64,000 nt of DNA, taken from positions 115,685 through 179,684 of the forward strand of contig NZ_CDBN01000098.1 of NCBI RefSeq assembly GCF_000820085.1, in the 5' to 3' direction. This DNA comes from Aeromonas sanarellii (GTDB lineage: Bacteria; Pseudomonadota; Gammaproteobacteria; Enterobacterales; Aeromonadaceae). Made by a program: the position numbers and the translations under genes. Shown one piece after another: positions 58,697-64,000 of this stretch; the first letter of the stretch is position 1; each line of letters starts with the position of its first letter. The notes under the pieces are model-generated. The model made no database searches, was not told the origin of the DNA, and saw nothing but the letters and a program-made list of their open reading frames with translations.

Positions 58697-58718
58697 AACG
58701 CCCGGCTTGCCGGGCGTT
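58697..58718 (+). terminator. Hairpin after the J-domain operon
   Basis: AACGCCCGGC/GCCGGGCGTT, a perfect 10-bp stem with a 2-nt centre and no T run. Confidence 0.65.
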
Positions 58719-58753
58719 GTCATCTTTGCAGCTCGCAGATGGCGGCGCCAACC

Positions 58754-59077
58754 CTATCGGGCAATGGTCCACATGGCGCTCTCCATCCCGGTCTCCCGAA
58801 AATCGATCACCACGGGATAGTCGTTGCCACAGCCCGTCACCGTCCAGCGCTCCTGCCAATAGCGACTGCCCGGCTCCCCCTCGGGAAGTTGCAGCACCAC
58901 GGGTACGAAGCGCTCCGGCGCGTCACACCCCTTGGTGGCCACCCAGGATGCGACCCCCACCATGGCATCCCGGAGCAGCTGCTGATTGGCCAGGGTACCT
59001 TCCTGCACGGGTTCGCTCGGACTGGCCTCGGCCTGGCACACCAGGGGAAAAAGCAGCAGCAGGGCATAGGGTCTCAT
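58754..59077 (-). CDS. Small secreted hypothetical protein
   Basis: A 107-residue protein with signal peptide MRPYALLLLFPLVCQAEA. The start at 59077 is set by GGAGGTGTG directly upstream. The mature part has two cysteines (TKGCDAPERF and VTGCGNDYPV) that may form a disulfide, and ends ETGMESAMWTIAR. It is a periplasmic or exported protein of unknown role. Confidence 0.7.
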   Translation of the reverse strand: MRPYALLLLFPLVCQAEASPSEPVQEGTLANQQLLRDAMVGVASWVATKGCDAPERFVPVVLQLPEGEPGSRYWQERWTVTGCGNDYPVVIDFRETGMESAMWTIAR

Positions 59078-59292
59078 CACACCTCCAGAGGGGTCAGACA
59101 ACAGTGGTTCGTTCGGGGCTTTCATCATGACCCGAAACGGCGCCAGACAGAAGAGGCCACCAGGGGGGAAGCAGGCGCAGGATCCGGGGCGCGGTGGCTT
59201 GCACTCAAGGCGGACTACCCCCTAAGCGTCATTGGCCCATATTTTGTCAGGGATATAATGACTCCCCCATACCAGAGCCGGGGAGCAAGGTC

Positions 59293-59574
59293 GTGAGCAG
59301 AAAGCCGGACCGCATTACCGCGATGCAGCAGATCATCGACGCCGTGAAGGCGGAATTTCCGCTCTATCAGCCGGATACCTTCAGGTGCGGGCCGGACAAC
59401 AGCTGCATCGGCTGCCCCAAGAAGCTGATGGAGCTGGTCGACAGCGAGCTCTGCTACTGGCAATACCAGATCCAGCGCGGCATCCCGCCCACCTTCGACG
59501 AGCTCTATAGTTTTGGCAAGATGTGCAGGAATATCCGCCGGGCGCTGGTGAAGAACGGCCGCATCCCCGCCTGA
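59293..59574 (+). CDS. Small cysteine-motif hypothetical protein
   Basis: A 93-residue cytosolic protein starting at GTG 59293, with GGAG/AAGG upstream. Residues 35-50 contain C-x5-C-x2-C (FRCGPDNSCIGCPKK), with more cysteines in SELCYW and GKMCRN. This suggests a metal or Fe-S site. I recognise no named family. A longer frame to 59194 lacks a good ribosome-binding site. Confidence 0.7.
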   Translation: MSRKPDRITAMQQIIDAVKAEFPLYQPDTFRCGPDNSCIGCPKKLMELVDSELCYWQYQIQRGIPPTFDELYSFGKMCRNIRRALVKNGRIPA

Positions 59575-59629
59575 GCGGCCATCAAGGGGGCGCTCACCCC
59601 AAGCCGGCAATAGCGTCAAGGAGCAGACC

Positions 59630-60004
59630 ATGAACCAGGAGAGGATCCAGACCCGCTACCCCCTAGGTGGCCCCTTTGCCAGCCGCACCGAGCTGGAGCA
59701 GGCCATCACCCGGGCAATCGAAGCCCACAGGCCAGACTTCTTCCCCCTGCTGGAGCGGCTGGTGGATGAGGGCAATCCCGGCGTCCACCTCAGCCAAGAG
59801 CACCCGCCCCGGGTGCTGGGCATCTCGCTCGATCAGGATGGCGCCCGGGGGCTGGCCCGCCTCGGCTACGAATCCAACTTCTTCGAGGGCTGCCTTATCG
59901 TCGACAGATATGAGCAGCACCAGACCGACCTGCCCTTTCGCCTCGAAGAGGATGCGCTTCTCTTCGATATCGAACTGCCCATCGCGTGGGATTTCAATCG
60001 TTGA
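59630..60004 (+). CDS. Hypothetical protein
   Basis: A 124-residue soluble protein starting MNQERIQTRYPLGGPFASRT, with AAGGAG upstream. There is no signal peptide, membrane segment or recognisable motif. It lies 55 bp after the cysteine-motif gene in the same direction and before a terminator, so the two may form one transcript. Confidence 0.65.
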   Translation: MNQERIQTRYPLGGPFASRTELEQAITRAIEAHRPDFFPLLERLVDEGNPGVHLSQEHPPRVLGISLDQDGARGLARLGYESNFFEGCLIVDRYEQHQTDLPFRLEEDALLFDIELPIAWDFNR

Positions 60005-60031
60005 GGGGTTCGCCCGCCTCATCATCACAAG

Positions 60032-60056
60032 AAAGGAGCCTTGCCGGCTCCTTTTT
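60032..60056 (+). terminator. Terminator after the 124-residue gene
   Basis: AAGGAGCC/GGCTCCTT stem around TTGCC with a T5 tail. Confidence 0.88.
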
Positions 60057-60106
60057 CGATGCTCCCCGCAGATGGCTGGCGAGGTGGCTTCACCCCTCCG
60101 CCCACG

Positions 60107-60319
60107 TCAGGTGAGATAGTAGCGCCACGACCGGACCGGCTCGGCGTAACCGACCCGGATGCAGAAGGGCGCCAGCTCGTGATTGGCCTGATCCAGGCTG
60201 AGGGTCTGGTGGGCATCCTGCTCGCACCACTGCACGAACTCGTCGCTGTTGAAGCTGTAGTGATCCCCGTGAAAGACCCCGTGGGCCTCGATCAGTCCGA
60301 TGGCTTTGTCGATCTCCAT
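60107..60319 (-). CDS. Small hypothetical protein
   Basis: A 70-residue protein starting MEIDKAIGLIEAHGVFHGDH, preceded by AGGAGG. It is rich in aromatic residues and ends PVRSWRYYLT. No motif is recognised. The strong ribosome-binding site and normal codon use argue that it is real. Confidence 0.65.
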   Translation of the reverse strand: MEIDKAIGLIEAHGVFHGDHYSFNSDEFVQWCEQDAHQTLSLDQANHELAPFCIRVGYAEPVRSWRYYLT

Positions 60320-60556
60320 GATTGGCCTCCTAGCACTGTGCTGCTCCCTTTAAGCTTAGCGAGCAGGGGCGAACAGGGTCGATTAGCGCAGCGTAATCGG
60401 CCGCACTATCGGCACCGTGGTGATGAGACAAAGGAGATAAGGGAGGTTGCAGCGGGACAGTGGAAGCCGGTTTTCGCGAACGTCTGATTACGCTTCGTTC
60501 ATCAGAACTACAGTCCTACGTACCAGCAAAGTCTACAATAGGTTCGTTGTTCTAAG

Positions 60557-60566
60557 CTTTAAATTA
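60557..60566 (+). repeat. 10-bp direct repeat, left of the AT-rich gene
   Basis: CTTTAAATTA, identical to the copy at 61589-61598. Together they bracket the acquired gene. In AT-rich DNA a chance match is possible. Confidence 0.4.
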
Positions 60567-60589
60567 TTAACTTCTGAGAGGAAATGAAT

Positions 60590-61561
60590 ATGACCAAATC
60601 ATGGTACATTTTATTCCCCCTGATTTTTTCTTCCATGGCAGCCTTTCCTGAAGAGAATTTCGGCGATTTTCTAGATAGCCTCAAAGGGGAGTTTGACCCA
60701 AATGCTAAACCACGGCCGACTTTTACGTTAGATAGTGATTTTAGATTTAGAGATCCAAACGGTGTAATGTGGACAACACCTTCTGGTACAGAAGTTGATG
60801 GAGCATCAATTCCTCAAGCACTATGGTCATTAATCGGGGGCCCATTTGAAGGAGCTTATATCAACGCATCTGTCATCCATGATTATTTCTGTAAGACAAA
60901 AGAAAAAACCGCTCATGATACACATAGGAATTTTTACTATGGTATGCGAGCAACCAATGTCCCTGAGTGGAAAGCAAAATTAATGTATTGGGCGGTTGAA
61001 ACTTTTGGCCCATCTTGGACGATTGAGCGAAAAGTAGTGATCAAACAGAACTGTTTAAACACATCAACTGAAATCTCTACCTGTACCTCTGAACCATCTA
61101 TTGAAGTTGTTGCTGTATCTAAGACTCCTGTTGACCTGTCAGACCCGATCATATTTGCTGCTGCTGTAAACAAAACAAATGCTGTAGCTAGAACCTTGTT
61201 GACTTCCAATGGGAAGTACCTTGACATAACCGAGAACGGAATTATTTCAGCAACAGAAAAAAACATTGAAAACAACTCAATGGAATATCGAAAAATATTT
61301 AAAGAAAAAGATTTCCTTAGTTCATATACCAGTCTAGGCGTCTTATCTCAGCCAAATGAAAAAGACATTTTCAAGGTTAGACCATGGCCTAACAAAAAAA
61401 TCCCAACCATGAATGACGCTGTCATTTTAACAGATGAGAACATACCGAAAATTGATAATCAAGAACCATTTAAACTAGGGCCTCATAGCAAAACCTTAAT
61501 ACAGGACCGAATTGATTTAAAAATATTAAAAGCAACATCGACACTTGCAACAAAAGAATAA
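60590..61561 (+). CDS. Secreted DUF1353-like protein, horizontally acquired
   Basis: A 323-residue protein with signal peptide MTKSWYILFPLIFSSMAAFP. The core DGASIPQALWSLIGGPFEG followed by ASVIHDYFC and the histidine of DTHRNFYYGMRA resembles DUF1353, a family of phage and bacterial proteins with conserved His and Asp. A long C-terminal region (about residues 165-323) shows no recognised domain. Base composition (about 37% G+C by eye) and A/T-ending codons are unlike every neighbour, pointing to transfer. The start at 60590 gives better spacing to AGAGG than ATG 60584. Confidence 0.7.
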   Translation: MTKSWYILFPLIFSSMAAFPEENFGDFLDSLKGEFDPNAKPRPTFTLDSDFRFRDPNGVMWTTPSGTEVDGASIPQALWSLIGGPFEGAYINASVIHDYFCKTKEKTAHDTHRNFYYGMRATNVPEWKAKLMYWAVETFGPSWTIERKVVIKQNCLNTSTEISTCTSEPSIEVVAVSKTPVDLSDPIIFAAAVNKTNAVARTLLTSNGKYLDITENGIISATEKNIENNSMEYRKIFKEKDFLSSYTSLGVLSQPNEKDIFKVRPWPNKKIPTMNDAVILTDENIPKIDNQEPFKLGPHSKTLIQDRIDLKILKATSTLATKE

Positions 61562-61588
61562 AGTCATTTGCTAATGAATTCACCTGTA

Positions 61589-61598
61589 CTTTAAATTA
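61589..61598 (+). repeat. 10-bp direct repeat, right of the AT-rich gene
   Basis: CTTTAAATTA, 1032 bp from the left copy and just before the terminator shared with parC. Confidence 0.4.
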
Positions 61599-61601
61599 AA
61601 T

Positions 61602-61624
61602 AAAAGGGGCGCTTTCGCGCCCTT
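61602..61624. terminator. Bidirectional terminator between the AT-rich gene and parC
   Basis: AAGGGGCGC and GCGCCCTT pair around TTTC with one bulge. A/T runs lie on both sides. Confidence 0.82.
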
Positions 61625-61632
61625 CTTATTAC

Positions 61633-63927
61633 TTACCCTTCCTGATTTTCCCCGGCTGCCGGTTCTGCGCCGGCTGCAGGTTCAATCTCGATGCGATCGA
61701 CTCGCTGCAGACCGCGGGGCAGCTTGGCGCCGCGGCGGCCGCGTTCGCCGCGGTAGTAATCGAGATCGGACGGCTTGAGTGTCAGCTTGCGCTTGCCGGC
61801 AAACAGGGTGACAGACTGGCCCTGCGGGATGACGGCAGCCATCACCACAAACTCCTCCCGCGCCTTCACCCGTGCCGAAGGGATGCTGATAAGCTTGTTG
61901 CCCTTGCCCTTGCCGAGCACCGGCAGGGTATTGAGCGGGAACAGCAGCATGCGCCCCTCGTTGGAGATGGCCATGCAGAGATCGGTCTCCGGCGCGCCTA
62001 TCCTCTGGGGCGCCATGACGATGCCCCCTTCCGGCACGGTCAGCAGCGCCTTGCCGTTCTTGTTCTTGCCAATCAGGTCGTCGTATTTGCAGACGAAGCC
62101 GTAACCGGCGTCGGAGCAAATCAGGTACGGCTCGCCTTCGTTGCCCATCACCAGATGGCGCACCTCTTCGCCGGCCCCCAGAGCAAAGCGGCCGGTGAGC
62201 GGCTCGCCCTGACTGCGGGCGGAGGGCAGGGTGTGAGCCTCCAGCGAGTAGGTTCTCCCCAGGGTGGAGAGGAACACCGCCTGCTGGTTGCTGCGGCCAT
62301 GGGCGTGGGCGAGATAGCCGTCCCCCGCCTTGTAGGAGAGACCTTCCACATCCACGTCGTGGCCCTTGGCGGCGCGTACCCAGCCCTTGTCGGAGAGGAT
62401 CACGGTAACCGGCTCACTCGGGGTGAGCTCCTTCTCGGTCAGGGCCACGGCGGTGGCACGCTCCACCAGCGGGGTGCGGCGATCGTCGCCGTACTTCTCG
62501 GCGTCCGCCAGGATCTCTTTCTTCAGCAGGGTGCTGAGACGGCGCTCGGAACCCAGGATCAGTTCCAGCTTGTCGCGCTCTTCCGCCAGTTCGTTCTGTT
62601 CGGCGCGCAGCTTGAACTCTTCGAGCTTGGCCAGGTGGCGCAGTTTGAGCTCGAGGATCGCCTCGGCCTGGGTCTCGCTGATGTTGAAACGCTCCATCAT
62701 CACCCGGCCCGGCTCCTCCTCGGTGCGGATGATCTCGATCACCTCGTCGATATTGAGGTAGGCAATGAGCAAGCCTTCGAGGATGTGCAGGCGGGCCAGC
62801 ACCTTGTCGAGGCGATACTGCAGGCGGCGGCGCACCGTCTCGCGACGGAAGCTCAGCCACTCGGTGAGGATGGTCTTGAGGTCTTTGACCTGGGGTCGGT
62901 TGTCCAGACCCAGGATGTTGAGGTTGACCCTGTAGTTCTTCTCCAGGTCTGTGGTGGCGAACAGGTGTGCCATCAGCCCCTCCACATCCACCCGGTTGGA
63001 GCGCGGCACTATGACCAGACGGGTCGGGTTCTCGTGGTCCGATTCATCGCGCAGATCGGTGACCATGGGCAGCTTCTTGGCCACCATCTGGGCGGCGATC
63101 TGCTCCATGATCTTGGCGCCGGAGGCCTGATGAGGCAGCGCCGTGATGACGATGTCACCATCCTCCTCGCTCCACACCGCCCGCTGCTTGATGGAGCCCT
63201 TGCCGGTCTCGTAGATCTTGCGGATGTCATCGCGCGGCGTGATGATCTCGGCGTTGGTCGGGTAGTCCGGCCCCTGCACATGGGCCATCAGGGCGTCCAG
63301 GCCGGCATTGGGGTTGTCCAGCAGTTCCACGCAGGCATGGGCCACTTCGCGGGCGTTGTGGGGCGGGATGTCGGTCGCCATGCCCACCGCGATGCCGGTC
63401 ACCCCGTTGAGCAGGATGTGGGGCAGGCGGGCGGGCAGCACCACGGGCTCTTTCATGGTGCCGTCGAAGTTCGGCGTCCACTCCACCGTGCCTTGGCCCA
63501 ATTCCGAGAGCAGCAGCTCGGAGAAGCGCGACAGTCGCGCCTCGGTATAACGCATGGCGGCGAAGGATTTGGGATCGTCCGGCGCACCCCAGTTGCCCTG
63601 ACCGTCCACCAGCGGATAGCGGTAGGAGAAGGGCTGGGCCATCAGCACCATGGCTTCGTAACAGGCGCTGTCGCCGTGGGGGTGATATTTACCCAGCACG
63701 TCACCCACGGTACGGGCTGACTTCTTGTGCTTGGAGAGCGCCGACAGACCCAGCTCGCTCATGGCGTAGATGATGCGCCGCTGCACGGGCTTGAGGCCGT
63801 CGCCGATATGCGGCAGGGCCCGATCCATGATGACGTACATGGAGTAGTTCAAGTAAGCCTGCTCGGTAAAGGTGCGCATTGGCTGGCGCTCAACCCCGTC
63901 CAGACTGAGCTCGATAGCATCACTCAT
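61633..63927 (-). CDS. parC: DNA topoisomerase IV subunit A
   Basis: A 764-residue subunit that cuts and rejoins DNA during decatenation. It starts MSDAIELSLDGVERQPMRTF. The catalytic Tyr lies in AAMRYTEARLSRF. The quinolone-resistance region KYHPHGDSACYEAMV has Ser87 and Glu91 (Ser80 and Glu84 in E. coli numbering), i.e. the susceptible form. The C-terminal beta-pinwheel ends in a Glu/Ala tail. parE is expected upstream but the window ends 73 bp after the start codon. Confidence 0.97.
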   Translation of the reverse strand: MSDAIELSLDGVERQPMRTFTEQAYLNYSMYVIMDRALPHIGDGLKPVQRRIIYAMSELGLSALSKHKKSARTVGDVLGKYHPHGDSACYEAMVLMAQPFSYRYPLVDGQGNWGAPDDPKSFAAMRYTEARLSRFSELLLSELGQGTVEWTPNFDGTMKEPVVLPARLPHILLNGVTGIAVGMATDIPPHNAREVAHACVELLDNPNAGLDALMAHVQGPDYPTNAEIITPRDDIRKIYETGKGSIKQRAVWSEEDGDIVITALPHQASGAKIMEQIAAQMVAKKLPMVTDLRDESDHENPTRLVIVPRSNRVDVEGLMAHLFATTDLEKNYRVNLNILGLDNRPQVKDLKTILTEWLSFRRETVRRRLQYRLDKVLARLHILEGLLIAYLNIDEVIEIIRTEEEPGRVMMERFNISETQAEAILELKLRHLAKLEEFKLRAEQNELAEERDKLELILGSERRLSTLLKKEILADAEKYGDDRRTPLVERATAVALTEKELTPSEPVTVILSDKGWVRAAKGHDVDVEGLSYKAGDGYLAHAHGRSNQQAVFLSTLGRTYSLEAHTLPSARSQGEPLTGRFALGAGEEVRHLVMGNEGEPYLICSDAGYGFVCKYDDLIGKNKNGKALLTVPEGGIVMAPQRIGAPETDLCMAISNEGRMLLFPLNTLPVLGKGKGNKLISIPSARVKAREEFVVMAAVIPQGQSVTLFAGKRKLTLKPSDLDYYRGERGRRGAKLPRGLQRVDRIEIEPAAGAEPAAGENQEG

Positions 63928-64000
63928 GTGAAATTCTCTTTCGGTTTTGGAGCCGCCGCTTGGCGACTCCGGCTAATGCTTGCTGGCCCGCGCGGGCCAG

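Overview
The window is high-GC chromosomal DNA (roughly 60% G+C by eye) from a gammaproteobacterium, most likely Aeromonas or a close relative. The reasons are the block order pncC-recA-recX-alaS-lysC-csrA-tRNA-Ser-tRNA-Arg(n), the deo operon beside nupC and a YjjV-type TatD gene, leuX next to lptG-lptF/pepA-holC-valS, and the protein sequences themselves. No phage, insertion sequence, CRISPR array or integron was seen. Gene density is high, and most units end in clear hairpin terminators.

Layout. 1-7.2 kb: deoxynucleoside catabolism (deoB partial, deoA, deoC) and uptake (nupC), a TatD nuclease, an orphan type IV prepilin and an acetyltransferase. 7.2-11.6 kb: an RNA uracil methyltransferase, amtB with sigma-54/NtrC-type control, leuX and an RDD membrane protein. 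11.6-19.3 kb: lptG-lptF diverging from pepA-holC-valS. 19.4-22.4 kb: a YtfL/PaeA-type CBS membrane protein, DedA and pbpG. 22.7-30.2 kb: five tRNA-Arg and one tRNA-Ser genes, csrA, lysC, alaS, recX, recA (LexA box) and pncC. 30.3-39.6 kb: a Spy-like periplasmic protein, mutS, a BCCT osmolyte transporter with a MarR/CosR-like regulator, yjaG, a 2-hydroxyacid dehydrogenase and an M23 endopeptidase. 39.8-42.8 kb: a LapD-like receptor, a TAXI binding protein and a LapG protease. 42.8-45.6 kb: znuA and znuCB with two Zur boxes. 45.5-51.5 kb: a LysR/DMT pair, a uracil-DNA glycosylase-like protein, rarD, a GIY-YIG protein, a compact pspA-pspC-pspG operon and plsC. 51.6-55.9 kb: a suppressor-of-copper-sensitivity (scs) thiol-redox operon and an EF-hand protein. 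56.1-60.3 kb: a four-gene J-domain operon of unknown function and several small hypotheticals. 60.5-61.6 kb: one AT-rich acquired gene (DUF1353-like). 61.6-63.9 kb: parC.

Three observations stand out. First, the lptG-lptF-pepA block has a diverged second copy of the lptG 3' end beyond its left end and of the pepA 3' end beyond its right end. A third such remnant follows znuB. These look like scars of allelic replacement. Second, the LapD-like protein keeps the LapG-docking periplasmic domain but has no GGDEF domain and only a degenerate EAL-like module. It is translationally coupled to a TAXI solute-binding protein and convergent with lapG. This suggests a ligand-gated rather than c-di-GMP-gated Lap switch. 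Third, the J-domain operon has no function I can recognise.
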